Origin: Meconema thalassinum
Lineage: Eukaryota > Arthropoda > Insecta > Orthoptera > Tettigoniidae
Reading direction: 5' to 3'
DNA: 64,000 bases
Assembly: GCA_946902985.2 (NCBI GenBank)
Contig: OX336391.1
Coordinates: forward strand, 142,293,074 to 142,357,073
Part shown: positions 43,975-55,190 of the stretch, piece after piece
Numbering within the stretch: the stretch's first letter is position 1
How the letters are laid out: each line of letters opens with the position of its first letter
Translations under genes and position numbers: made by a program
The notes under the pieces: generated by a model
Told to the model about the DNA's origin: nothing
Database searches by the model: none
What the model saw: the letters and a program-made list of their open reading frames with translations, nothing else

Positions 43975-44600
43975 CAAACAACAACAAAGTCGAATGGGTG
44001 AATGCAGGTAGCGTTGCAAACTTGAGCGACAAGTCGTTAGATCTAGCATGGATCTAGTGGCACACATTGTATGTTAAACCTACTGGATATGCTAAGCAGA
44101 TACGTATTACCCATTTAAGATTTGAGTGCCGCTGATCGTGGCTGCGCCACCGTTTGTCGATTATTGTAGCAGGAACCCCGCGGGGTGAAGCGGAGGACAC
44201 AGTGATGACAGAGTTCAGTCCGCACATAAGTCAAGAAGCATTGCACGCGAACTGTCTTAGAAGCGCAGATAAGCGTCACAGGAGCTCATGTCACCACGAA
44301 CAGTTAAACGATGACTGATGCTACTGGAGCTGAGTCATAACCTACTCGCGCGACTGTATCTGTCAACGAAGCAGAGTGACTTGTGACACAAGTAAACAGA
44401 GAATAGTTCCCATCTCGACCGCCGGCAATCAATTCGTGAAAGGGTAATACTGAAGTTGTCGCACCAAAGTGATTTTTATTTAAAGACTTTCCACAATTAT
44501 GTGCTGCCACACTGGACAAAGTGTACAGCATACTGCGACCATTAAATCATCTCTAGTACTATTCAGGCGTGCCCTTCATGGAGCCCCGGTACCTAGGGAA
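43975..44600. other. Unassigned sequence
   Basis: No gene or element supported. Confidence 0.4.
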
Positions 44601-44605
44601 ACATC

Positions 44606-45935
44606 CCTAAGCTAGAGAAAATACAAAACCATGCTACTAAATTCATTCTTTCGAACAATACCGACCTAAACTCTATCCTACCCTATGTTCGGCAGGTAAT
44701 GTGGCTGCAACACGACGGAGCTCCAGCACACGTTGATGTAAATGTGCAGAATCACCTCAACATCGCGTATCCCATTCGATGAATTGGTCGAGGTGGACCG
44801 GTTCCATGGCCAGCACAGTCGCCATATTTGACACCTCTCGACTACTGTCTGTGGGGGTAATATGGAGAGTATGGTGTATGCCACTCCTGTCACGTCAGCG
44901 GAGGACCTTATTACTCGAGTCCACGGAGCGATTTCCATCCTTCAAAGACAACTGCTCGCATAGGGCCATGTGCGTGCGGTTCAGCACCGCCGACGCAGGC
45001 AGGCGCGGATTCAGGGGGGGGGGGTCATGGGGGTCATGACCCCCCTCCCCAAACGGAGACCATTTTTTTTGAAAACTCAAAAAACCAAAACACAATAACC
45101 AGACAAATAAAACTTAACGGATTTTAACTGAAAAACAGTTTTTTTTTTCATTTTATTCAATACCTACTGAAAATATCTTTATTGCCATTATTATGTTCTG
45201 TTACAACTGTACATATTTACAACTTCATACCTGTTATATGAAAACGATTATTTATATAACAAAATCAACTCGTTTATTTTGTTTAGCAAACCTTGTGATT
45301 ACAGAATCGATGTTTATAATGATGTCACGATGAATGTGCAGCAATGCACGGATAGGAATTTGGGGCTTTTCACACCAAAAAATTTTGCCGACGTCCAAAC
45401 TGCAAACTTGGTTGGCAATTTAAGCTGTGACTTTCTCCCTTTGTCGGTACCAATTCGACTTGCCGAAACTGTAACGTACCTTGATACTTTTCTCGAAGTT
45501 CGATGTAAAAGTCGCAAAACATGCAGTTGCAATTTGTACGAATATTTTTGGAACGCTAAACGCATCAAATTTCTATCCATGTAGCATACAAAAAATTGGT
45601 CTGGTTTTGTACGTTTGGTTACTTTGTGATTGCGTTTTTAGTGATACCATTTTTCTTAACAATTTCTATTCTCTGACCCCCCCAAGTCAAACTCTAGATC
45701 CGCGCCTGCCTCGTAGGCACACAGTTTGAACCCCATTTGTAAGGAGCCCCATGTACTACTCATGTTGAGTTTATTGACGACCTGTGGAATGTATACCCCT
45801 CCCTCACTTCGATGCGCTAGAGCGTCCAAGCCGTGCATTTCTGGATATGGGTTCCTTCTTGAAAACCGATCAGTTTGCCTTCCCGCACATCATACTAAGC
45901 CTTGTCGGTGGTTTTTTTTAGGGGGGGGGGGGACA
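44606..45935 (+). pseudogene. Decayed IS630-type transposase, split by a later insertion
   Basis: Near 44692-44880 a transposase is recognisable: MWLQHDGAPAHVDVNVQNHL (second catalytic Asp), IGRGGPVPWPAQSPYLTPLD (third acidic residue) and CLWG, with stop codons after IAYPIR and after CLWG. The DNA resumes after an inserted element (45003-45706) and ends near 45935 in 'catcctgtata', the complement of a tacaggatg-type terminus like that at 35674. Its 5' side (44606-44690) resembles a LINE reverse-transcriptase tail, KLEKIQNHATKFIL, so it adjoins another relic. It is older than the insertion that splits it. Confidence 0.72.
45003..45706. mobile_element. Non-autonomous TIR element with poly-G/poly-C ends
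   Basis: The ends are inverted (caggcgcggattcagggggg and the complement of 'ccccccaagtcaaactctag' plus atccgcgcctg). This style resembles hAT-type elements of arthropods. The flanks cgcaggca and cgtaggca may be the target duplication but do not align cleanly with the termini. The internal 101-codon frame at 45279-45584 is unrecognised. The very G/C-rich edges make the base count uncertain. Confidence 0.65.
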
Positions 45936-46779
45936 TCCTGTATATTTGCTCACGACGCTCTTCATCCTGTAGTGGATGCCAGAAAAAAACAGGGTTTTCG
46001 TGTGATACGTGACAAACTGCTCAAATGTATGCCATGCAAATCAAGCTTGCTGGTATACTTTGATATCATTGATTTATATTTCATTTTAAATATGGAAGTT
46101 TCTCTTAACATTCCTTCCATGCAACTGAGAATGCTTAAAATCTATGTTTATTGTATCAGTATAACACGTTAGGCTACTACCACTGACTTGCAATTATATT
46201 GCTTGGTAGAGCCGGGAATCGAACCCGGACCTAAGGAGTGACAGTCAAGAATGTTAGCCACTGCGCCATGAAGTGGTCGACTGAATAATAATAATAAGAT
46301 TTATTCTTCCCTTCGATGGTTCTCGTTCAACAACCTTTTTTGAATGCTAAAAAAAAAGATGATGGGACACAAATATCCTTTAAAAATCCACACGCGCAAG
46401 TGATTTCAGAACGCACCGAGTTGCAACTCGACTTGAGGTCAAACGACAGTGCGCGTGTACGAGTTTGCTGACATAGGAGAAAGCATGTGCAAGATGATTG
46501 CCATGAACCCTGAGGTCACCCACAGGCCTAGTGCTTCATCAGCAGCGGAAATATAGAGCTTCAGTATCGGTACAAGGTACAAGTTCAAAGAAAACTAACT
46601 GTAGCTTTTTCGAACCAAGCAGCAGGCAATCAAGTGTATAAGATACGAACCTGCAACCTTGGACCTAGCAAGCGAGAACGTTACCAATTTAAAAACAATA
46701 TGGCGGAGAGAAGAAAATAAGAGTTGACGGCTTTAGGTTAAAATTACAAAAATGTCAATTGTAATGGAAAATTTGCTTT
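45936..46779 (-). repeat. Unassigned sequence with a SINE family E head at 46205-46285
   Basis: On the minus strand 46285-46205 gives a tRNA-like head, 'gaccacttcatggcgcagtg' with B box gggttcgattccc. The rest of this interval holds nothing recognised. Confidence 0.55.
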
Positions 46780-46916
46780 TGCATGGAGTTGGGAAACCAC
46801 GGATAACCATTTCAAGGACGACCGACGGTGGAGTTCGCACTCACTTATGTACGGAGTCCGGAGCAGTCTGGCTCCAAGGCCTTGCGCCTTACCGCGCGTA
46901 GCTACCACGGTTGGGT
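46780..46916 (-). mobile_element. SINE family B-like head fragment
   Basis: The minus strand resembles the B head and the following 'gtggtttccca' block, with substitutions in the B box. It is truncated after about 137 bp. Confidence 0.6.
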
Positions 46917-48095
46917 AAGATTATGTAAGATGAGAATATAACGGTAATACATCAGCCTATGGAGATAAGGTGCATGCAGGCGGAATGTGAATAAAAAGAA
47001 GATATGATAGACATCAATGTCGGCTGAGGCGGGATGAGCTCACTGACTGTTTGCTATTCCACTCATGCTAGCCCGCTAATTAAGCTTGGACCAGTCGTGA
47101 CCGTTCCTCAACATCAATCACAGGAGAGGAGCAGCAGCCCTCTTCCGCCTCACGACCTGGTGCTGGGTTCCATCCTCCACAGGGACACTCATTCGCAGCC
47201 TCGCACAGTGGGTCAAAAGCGATATCTAGGAGGACAACATTATTTTCTTCATAATTAAAAAATCAAAATTTATTACGTCTACATCATTCTCATATAATTG
47301 CCGCTCACTATTCTGGGATATAAACGCATCTTAGTGTAAATCTGTCAGCACTGTTCGAGCAGTCTAAATTGGAGGGTGAATGTAAGTGGCTGTGGTTTGA
47401 TTGTCTTTGTGGTTAGTGTGATGCTTTAAGATGGAATATGCAGCTGAAGGTATGATCTTTGTAACGTGTTTCAGTTATTAATGGGCGTAATTGTTACGTA
47501 ATTTTAGCTATATTTGCATTATATAATATTTAACTATTATTTTTAAAATTATATTTTCACTTAGATTTTTAGTATGTCACGTCACTCTGCGTCACTTTCT
47601 ACTTAACGTTAAAATGTAGATAAAGTCTTGTAGTTCACGCCTGTTATAAGATTTTTTGCATCTTTTTGCAACTTACTTAGTTATTTTACGTTTTTGAAGA
47701 TGCCGCGCAACCAGTTCTCACACGTTTACAACCGTTTGAAGCACTGGATTCGACGATTATGCCAAAAGTGGAACTTTGTGACTTTGTTAAAAGTAAATTA
47801 GGGGTAGAAAATTGTTCTGAAGAGATAACTGAATGCTCTTTCCAGCTCTTAGTCATAGACAATTCCTTTCATGAGTAGACGTAGCTTAAAAATGGTCTTA
47901 ACTGATGTTTATTATGGAGTAAACAAATTATATACATTGCTTTCACTCTAAATTCATGATTGAAACATAAAAATAATTTTGTCCCCCTAGATTTCGATTT
48001 TGACCCACTGTGCCTCGGTCTCCGCTGTACTACTAGGATCAGTCTTTACACATATCGGCATTCCACGTATGAAACTTTTTCTATTTAACAACATA
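46917..48095. other. Unassigned sequence
   Basis: No gene or element supported. Confidence 0.4.
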
Positions 48096-48097
48096 GA

Positions 48098-48560
48098 TTT
48101 TGGTATATTGGCTTTCACGGCTGGTGAATTAAAACTCAGCAATTCTTCTAGGTTTGTGCCGTGTCTTGTAAAGGGAGGTGGCGCGCAGTTCGTCACTCCT
48201 GTGGGGGTCCGGGTGGGGACACCAAGAGCCCACCGATGAGCCAGCTTGGTGTCCTAGGCGAAACCCCACACAATACACGGCACAAACCTAGAAGAATTGC
48301 TGAGTTTTAATTCACCGGCCGTGAAAGCCAATATACCATCTTTTTGGAAGCCTTCATAGGGAGGTTAAGGCTGCTTGAGCTTTTAGTTCTCGCAGTCAAG
48401 TGGTGCAGTTGCACCTAATATAAAGGGAGGTGGCGCGCAGTTCGTCACTCCTGTGGGGGTCCGGGTGGGGACACCAAGAGCCCGCCGATGAGCCAGCTTG
48501 GTGTCCTAGGCGAAACCCCACATAAGACACGGCACAAACCTAGAAGAATTCTGAGTTTTA
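48098..48560. repeat. Palindromic repeat with a duplicated right arm
   Basis: A left arm (about 48105-48165, gctttcacggctggtgaatt to gtttgtgccgtgt) is the inverted complement of a right arm at 48276-48340. The middle-plus-right-arm unit starting 'aaagggaggtggcgcgcagt' is repeated directly at about 48423-48560. Class unknown. Confidence 0.82.
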
Positions 48561-48579
48561 ACATAGATTTTAATTGTGC

Positions 48580-48878
48580 CTGTAGTGGCTTCGGGGGCGT
48601 AGTCGGTAGCATGCTGAACTGCTATGCCCAAGATCGCGGGTTCAAACACGACCAACGTCGTCGGATGTTTAAGAGCGTTAAAAGCCTTCAGTATGCCGGC
48701 CTTCGGAGGGGAAGTAAAGCCAGCGGGCCCATGTCATAGATTTATGGCATGAAAAAGAACCTACCACTACAATTGGTAGTGTTATATTTCGTTAGAAACG
48801 CTCTATCAAGTCCCAACGTCCGTTGCCAGGTGTCAGTGGCATCTGGTAGCCAGAGTTGGAACTACTTGAAATTGATCT
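48580..48878 (+). mobile_element. SINE family C, copy 5, partial
   Basis: The tRNA-like head is present (gggggcgtagtcggtagcat, B-box-like gggttcaaacac), followed by the core block. The 3' half is degenerate and runs into a family J fragment. Confidence 0.75.
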
Positions 48879-48884
48879 TGCTCA

Positions 48885-49030
48885 TTCATCTTCATTCATT
48901 TCATCTCATCCATACGCGACGGTACTTGTAGCTCAGCCCATGGGTGTCCGCATAGAAGCAGCTACAAATTCTAGCGAGCTGAACATGTCCTCAGACACTC
49001 CCGGCACTAAAATCTATACGCTAAATAAAT
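48885..49030 (+). mobile_element. SINE family J fragment
   Basis: It matches the 3' part of 32346-32690 from 'catacgcgacggtacttgta' region to 'gacactcccggcactaaaat'. Confidence 0.7.
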
Positions 49031-49059
49031 TGTGCCTGTGTGGCAGACTTGGAATATAT

Positions 49060-49690
49060 TAACTGATTACAGTTAACGTTAATGATCAAAACTATTTATT
49101 AAAGTTAACGTTAATGGCTGAAGATATTGTTGATTAAAGTTAACGTATATTACCGTACTTAAATTCTGACTAATTAAAGTTAAAGTTAATGACTGAAAAT
49201 ATAGACTGGTAAAACGTCAATGATTGAAAATGCTAAGTGTTAAAGTTAGTACTAATGGATGAAACTATTACGTGGTTAAACGTTAATGGATGAATATATT
49301 AACTGAAGATTACAGTTAATTTAAATGACTGAAAATACTACTAATAAAAGTTAATGGCTGAGAATTGCAGATTAAACGTTAATGATTGCAAATATTAAGT
49401 GATTAAGATGAGCGCTAATAGATGGCGATATTAACTGATTAAAGTTAACGTTAAAGGCTGAAAATAATAAGCGGTTAAATTAAACGTTAAAGGCTGAACA
49501 TAATAAGCGGTTAAATTGAACGTTAATGGCTGAAAGAAATAAGCTGTTAAATTTAATGTTAATGGCTGAAAATACTGACTGATTAAAGTTAATGATAATG
49601 GCTAAAACTGGTAAGCAATTAAATATAACGGAAATGGCTGAAGATATTGACTGATTAACGTTAACGTTAATTGCAGAACACATTAACTCA
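49060..49690. repeat. Degenerate tandem repeat rich in GTTAACGTTAA
   Basis: About 16-17 units of roughly 35-40 bp based on 'gattaaagttaacgttaatg' followed by gctgaaaatatt. Units vary in length. Reverse-strand frames across it are artefacts. Confidence 0.88.
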
Positions 49691-49747
49691 TGAAAATTAA
49701 GTTATCAGACTCTGCATGGAGAGAAGAAGATACGTCTTGCTCGCTTT

Positions 49748-50092
49748 TGTCATTTCAAATGATCTTGTCGACGTCATCGTTATGCTCTGGTCTACCGTTA
49801 TGCGTTACGGTTACGGCGTGTATGACGTCATCATGTTTTTCAGTGCATATGCACCGAGTCTGAGTTTACTCCTTGGGTCTGGCGTTATGCGATACGGAGA
49901 CGGCGAGTGCGTGACGTCATGCAGCAGAGTGTACCTCCCGCTCTCCGTTCCCCGCGGGGGAAGCCTAAGTTAATGGGTAATGGAGTCAGTTGAAAGAGCC
50001 CTCCTGAGCCTTCCTAACATGTGTAGCATTTGTAGCATGCGTCATTTAAAATTATATAAAGTCTAGTCTCTCAAGACTGACTGTATTTTTTC
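49748..50092 (-). mobile_element. Family G TIR element, copy 2
   Basis: Opposite in orientation to 13198-13910. It shares the termini, the tgacgtca motifs (near 49822 and 49912), and the block 'aggctcaggagggcgctttc' (as the complement). It lacks the 43-bp array. Confidence 0.75.
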
Positions 50093-50194
50093 TTTTTTAT
50101 CAGTCGTTTGATAAAGTGTGGCTCGTGAGGAGAGGTTGATTTGCCCCACTTATGTGGTGAAATGAATGTCATAACAATAATAATAATAATAATA

Positions 50195-50668
50195 ACTAGG
50201 GGACCTGTGAGAGAAATCTCGCATGTTCATTAACTCCCGCCTGGCTTTACTGTTATGCGGGCTTCTATAAGTATGTTTATTTGTTTAATTTACGCACTTT
50301 TTAAAGAAATTGTCGACATTTATGAAATCAGAGTGCAATTCGTGACTGATGCGTGTAATTCTGTTTGAATATTCTTTTCAATGGGCAATGGGTTGTGTGC
50401 GCTCCATGTGCACAGATTACCCGCCGGGCACTAGTGTTATGCGGGCTGGACGCGACACAGTTCTGCCAGGGGCTATCGTCTATTTATTGGCTTAAACTCA
50501 CTTTTTAAACAAATAAAGATATTTCCGTTGACTTTTCAAGAAATGCAAGATTTTTCCTGTACTATTGAGACGATTTGGAAGATTTTGGCACAAAACGCAC
50601 CTTCTAACACCTTAAGGTTCAGGAGCTTGAGTTTTTTGTCGTATGAACTTAGTGTATTATATAATAGA
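50195..50668 (+). repeat. Dispersed repeat, family D, copy 3, diverged
   Basis: It begins actaggggacctgtgagaga, has a second head-like segment near 50390, and ends 'cttagtgtattatataatag' as in the other D copies. (AAT)n runs lie on both sides. Confidence 0.65.
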
Positions 50669-50677
50669 TAATAATAC

Positions 50678-50709
<32 letters not shown>

Positions 50710-50950
50710 TATATGGAGAAAAAAGACCACTACAGCACGGATTAAGGAAAAGAATGATATGTATGGAAAGGTTTAACACCTCAGAGGTCCAATTATTAAA
50801 CAGAAATTCATTTAGGAACATAGTGAAATATTTGGAAGGGTTTCCAGCCGCAGAAAGATCTAAGAAGACCTCTTCCGGAAGCACGCCAGCGAACGCAGGA
50901 AGGATAACTGATTGGTCACAGAGAAAACTCCGCACAAGGAAAAAGAAATG
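50678..50950 (+). pseudogene. Possible LINE C-terminal fragment after an (AAT)n run
   Basis: The open frame from (aat)n onward ends in a short basic tail, SQRKLRTRKKK, before a stop at 50951. Other visible residues are RMICMERFNTSEVQLLNRNS. The tail style resembles non-LTR elements but no diagnostic motif is present. It may also be a fortuitous frame. Confidence 0.35.
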
Positions 50951-51452
50951 ACGTTGTAGCGTGATCCCAAGTAGTCAATTCGCATGTACAAAATATTGAT
51001 AATAATTAATAATATAGAAATCACAATAATACAGATTATATGATTAGATACACCCAAGTAGGCCTACTCGAATCTCATGGCTACGATTGCAAAAGTCCCT
51101 ACATTATAAAACAAGTTCAACCGGGCGAAGCCAGTGATATAATTTAGTGTGCCATAATACAGTTTCTCAAGATATTTTCAATTGTTGGTTGCTTCCTCAG
51201 ATTAGGTTCTGCGACAACGTGGTCATGTAGCCCCGTGTACTTTGGGTGCGTAAATTGTGATGGTTGTATTAGTGTGTGTTATTGTAATTCAGGTAACTTT
51301 GCTGCACACGTGACTTTGCTACCGTCAACGAGACCTAGATGTGAATTTGGCTACTAGATACCACCGCAACCGCACCTGGCGGCGAATGTTGAAACTTATA
51401 GAGCGTTAATCAAATCTAACCTACAAATCAAATTTAGCTTCACACAATTGTA

Positions 51453-52317
51453 TAAGGTGCGTTCAAAAAGTAACGAGCCGGAGGCTGTAATGCGCAAACC
51501 AATGACGATATTGGCTAATCGTGGCGTGTGTAACGAGGTGTGGTTCCGACCAGAGCGTGGAAGGTCACAGCCCGTCGCTTTTAATATTGATTTACAAGAC
51601 CAGTGTTTTTATTTAACGCACGCGTGCACGTCACGTGACGATACAAAGCGAGCAGCAGCATGCATCAATCGTCCAACCAAGACCAAGACAGTAGGCTATT
51701 CGACATGCTTCCTAGTGTGGTTGAAGAATGTGGGGCACCCATTGGGCACACATTTTGCGCAAGTGCAGTCGTTCCTTCATGATGGTGTGCACACTTCCGA
51801 CGCTCAATCCGACCACGGTGGCTATGGCGTTCACTGTCACTCGGCGGTTCTGGGTAATGAGTGCATCAACCAGCTGGAGGTTGTCATCGGTAATGCAGGG
51901 GGGTGCCCCAGACCAGGCATCATCGGCTAACAACATCCATCCTTCCCTGAAGCGCTTGTGCCACGCCTTGACCCTTGCAAGGGACATGCAGTGTTCGCCG
52001 TACACTTGTGACATTCGGCGATGAATGTCCGTTCCCCCTACTCCTTTCGCTGTCAGAAACCGAACAACACCTCTTTGCTCTTCGTTTGACGCCTCCATGT
52101 CACTGTTAGCAATGCGACTGGCAGCGTTGGACGATTGATGCATGCTGCTGCTCGCTTTGTTTCGTCACGTGACGTGCACGCGTGCCCTCTAGCGACGGGC
52201 TGTGACCTTCCACGCTCTGGTCGGAACCACACCTCGTTACACACGCCACGATTAGCCGATGTCGTCACCAGTTTGTGCATTACAGCTTCCGGCTCGTTAC
52301 TTTTTGAACGCACCTTA
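51453..52317 (-). mobile_element. Mariner element rebuilt as a long palindrome from two 5' ends
   Basis: It is inserted at TA (51451-51452 and 52318-52319). The arms, 51453-51677 and 52126-52317, are near-identical inverted copies of roughly 190-225 bp beginning taaggtgcgttcaaaaagta. Each arm includes the transposase start region (catgcatcaatcgtccaac). A normal mariner has TIRs of around 30 bp, so the left end has been replaced by an inverted copy of the right, 5' end. Confidence 0.88.
51712..52143 (-). pseudogene. Mariner transposase, N-terminal domain only
   Basis: This would be the DNA-binding part of a cut-and-paste transposase acting at the element ends. The first 130 or so residues are mostly open: MHQSSNAASRIANSDMEASN, then EEQRGVVRFLTAKG, the HTH-type YGEHCMSLARVKAWHKRFRE helix-turn-helix block and VTVNAIATVVGLSVGSVHTI, the second helix-turn-helix, ending at MCAQWVPHILQPH. 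The whole catalytic DD-D domain is missing, so it can bind but not cleave. It could act as a competitor for binding if expressed; this is speculation. The N-terminal design with two helix-turn-helix units is typical of the mariner/SETMAR group. Confidence 0.88.
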
Positions 52318-52499
52318 TAGTTAGTGGAAGGTTCTTTTACATATATGACATGAGGCCGCCGGCTTTACTTCCTCTCCGAAGGAAGGCATATTGAGGGAAT
52401 TTTAACGCTCGTAAAAATCCGATCACTTCGGCCGGGTTTGAACCCGCGATCTTGGGCACAGAAGCTTAGCAAGCTACCATTTATGACACCGAAGCCGCT

Positions 52500-53095
52500 G
52501 TATTTTCAATTGAAAGCCACGGCAGTAGAAGCTCATGTGTTAATCATACAGACCGACCCAACGATATTCAACTGAGCACATCTACTCAGGAAACAGCCAT
52601 GCCCTTGAGGACAGGGCTTTGCACAGGTGAACTACTGTTCGCATGCTGCGAGTTGCATGGCTTGTGAACACACTTGCGAAATGAAACATGTGTCGGTCGC
52701 CGATACTGCCAACTGATACAAACTCGTAAGGATGTCAACACACCGTATTTTCGATACATAACCTCAACAAGAGATAGCCAGAGTTGAGGTCCGCCTAGAA
52801 TCGATTATATTATAATGTAGGCTACTGTAGATAATTTGTAAACCGTTTCAGTTCAAATGTAAGACTTCATCGTAAGTTGGAATCTGAAGTTTATTTGGAT
52901 GTTGCTAATGTTGTTGTTGTTTCATTTGAGGGGTTTGGACATCGTGGTCATTTAGCCCCGTGCAATTGGGTGTATAAATATATATATAAAACATATCACT
53001 TCTTGTTGTTGCTTATTTTATATAATTATTAATCGCAGCCAATTTTAGGGGCTGCGACATCGGTGTGATATAGCCCCATGCATTTCGCGTGTGTG
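52500..53095. other. Unassigned sequence with a SINE tail fragment
   Basis: 'tgttgttgtttcatttgagg' at about 52911 matches the E-family tail. The rest is unassigned. Confidence 0.4.
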
Positions 53096-53099
53096 TGTG

Positions 53100-53425
53100 T
53101 GTGTGTGTGGAATTCGTGTGATGACCTGTGTTATTGTAATGGCCGTACTAGTGTGTGTATTTGTAATTCAGGTGAGAATTGGGAAGGAGGCAGCCGTAGC
53201 CTTAAGTTAGGATCCATCCCAGCATTTCCCTGGGGGTAGAAGTGGGAAACCACAAAAAAAACACTTCCAGAATGACTGCGGTGGCAAACGAATCCTCCTC
53301 TACTTGGTTTTGCCTCACGAGGCTGAGTGTACCCCGTTCCAGCACTCACATCAGAATTAAAATTTCTTGGCGGAGCCGGGAATCGATGACAGCCAAGAAC
53401 GCTAGCAGCTCCACCACTAGATGAT
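53100..53425 (-). mobile_element. tRNA-derived SINE, family E, copy 2
   Basis: Shares the E-family order of blocks ('gtgggaaaccac', 'cctcacgaggctgagtgtac', 'ggcggagccgggaatcga') with the head at the right end near 53410. A (GT)n run lies on its left. Confidence 0.75.
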
Positions 53426-53429
53426 CTAT

Positions 53430-53737
53430 ATAAATTGTCTGATAACCTGTGTTAATGAGTTGTCTGTATCTGTAATGCGGGGGCTAGGATTGGGAAGGAG
53501 GGGGTCTTGGTCCAAAGTTGAGCACTAGGAGTAGAAGTGGGAAACCACATAAAACCACTACCAGGATGGCTGAGAAGGGAATCAAACCCATCTCCTCCCA
53601 GTTTTGCCTCACGAAGCTGAGCGTGACCCGATTCAACCCGCAGGCCAGAATTAGATTTCTTGACAGAGTCGAGAATCGAACCCGGGCCTCCAGAGCGAAA
53701 GCCAAGAATGCTAGCCGCTACACCACGAAGTGGTCGG
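53430..53737 (-). mobile_element. tRNA-derived SINE, family E, copy 3
   Basis: The minus strand starts gaccacttcgtggtgtagcg (A-box region) with B box gggttcgattctc, then runs through the E body to about 53430. It lies in tandem with copy 2 in the same orientation. Confidence 0.8.
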
Positions 53738-53837
53738 TGTTGCTAATAATTGCTGATGTAGTCTCATTTGACACCACTCCAGGCCTAGTGTTCCCCAGCT
53801 TCTACAACAACTGTTGCGTATTGAATCGAGAGATAGT

Positions 53838-54715
53838 ACTGTATTATTATTATTATTATTATACCCTGTATTTCAAGAATAAGAACCTGAAGCATTTGGC
53901 GGGAACAATATAAAAATGGCCGCCGCGGGCTCCTATTGGCTGGACTTTGACAACTAATGCCACACGTTGCCAGCGCATTGTTAATTCATTCAGTCGCCTG
54001 TAAAACCAGTCTGTGTCGGAGTTCGTTTCATTGTCATCGTTTCGTTTACTTTAACCATCGAGTTTTAATATATTTTGTTTCCATTTTACTTATTTCATTT
54101 ATAGTACCGAACGTCAATAAGTTCCAAATAGTACCGCAGGAAGAACGTGGTCAAACGCGGGGGATACGGCCGGCGACCGAGCGCGCCAACCTGTAACAGC
54201 CGGCTATCGTTCATTTGTCCATTTCGACATCAAACGTTGTTCACGGATAGCCTTGTGTGTTCAATTCAAATTTAAATATACTTAATGTAGAATACCTGCG
54301 TGACGTAAAAAATGGCTATGTACATTTAGTCTTAATGTTTACGTATCCAGTAATGTTTCATTGCAAATATTGAAAACAAATAGCCTTCATAGATTTGTAT
54401 AGCTTCCGAATGTTTGGCCTGTTTCTCGTATTGAATAACCGTGATAAAGGTAGCATAGCTTTTATTTATTTATGCACCGTATTTCTCTATTTGAATGTCC
54501 TAGGCGTTGACTCAGGATCGACATTTGCATTATATTGCGCATGATAGTACCGAAATAATGTCCGAAGTGTAGCTCTGTGTATTATTCGAATCAGCTGATC
54601 TACATCAACAATAAAAACTTGGCAACACAGTTCAGCTGTTCCAAGCTCCCGCCATTTCCCTCACCTTCTTTCTTTTGAAATACAGAGTATAGTACCGTAT
54701 TTCGGAGAAAACAAA
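53838..54715. mobile_element. Non-autonomous TIR element, unclassified
   Basis: Imperfect inverted ends (left ...ccctgtatttcaagaataag..ggcgggaac, right the complement of ctctgtatttcaaaagaaag..ggcgggagc) define an element of about 880 bp. The interior is GC-rich in part. No transposase. Confidence 0.6.
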
Positions 54716-54781
54716 TTCTGGGTCTCCCTCTACGATACGAGTACCGTTGTCCATTGCAAAATACGAATTGAAATCGAAAAA

Positions 54782-55190
54782 TGCCTTCCTTCGGAGGGGA
54801 AGTAAAGCCGGCGGTCCCATGTCATAGATTTATGGCATGTAAAATAACCTTCAACTAATTACACTTGTGTGAAGCTAAAATATAGGTTAGATTTGACTAA
54901 CGCTCTTGGGTTCCAACGTTCGTAGCCAGGAGCCGACTGCGGTGGCATCTAGTAACCAAGTTCAGAACTAGCTGTCGTTGACGGTGGCGTTTGGTAGCAA
55001 AAGTAGGAACTACCATACTTGAAAAATTGAATGTCTGCAGTCCTTACTTGAATTAAAAACAGATAACACACAATAATACAGCAATCAAAATTAACACCGG
55101 TTATCAGACAGATTCTACACACACCCAATGTACCTATACACGGGGCTATAGAACCGCGTTGTCGCAGCCCCTAAACTGAGGAACCAACCA
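54782..55190 (+). mobile_element. SINE family C, copy 7, lacking its head
   Basis: It starts in the core block (ccttccttcggaggggaagt) and ends 'cagcccctaaactgaggaac'. Confidence 0.82.

Larger units (their letters stand above)
51184..52497 (-). mobile_element. SINE family C, copy 6, split by a mariner element
   Basis: Family C sequence at 51184-51452 continues at 52320-52497, with the tRNA-like head on the right (B box ggttcaaacccg on the minus strand). The interruption is the element at 51453-52317. The mariner insertion is therefore younger than this SINE. Confidence 0.88.

Noticed and set aside
45279..45584. 101-codon frame in the G/C-edged TIR element as a transposase
   Set aside because: It shows no catalytic DDE or BED/hAT motif and is too short. 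The reverse strand is open over almost the same interval.
50643..50951. 102-codon frame after an (AAT)n run as a host gene
   Set aside because: Its first third is translated microsatellite and the rest has only a LINE-like basic tail. It is listed as a doubtful LINE fragment.
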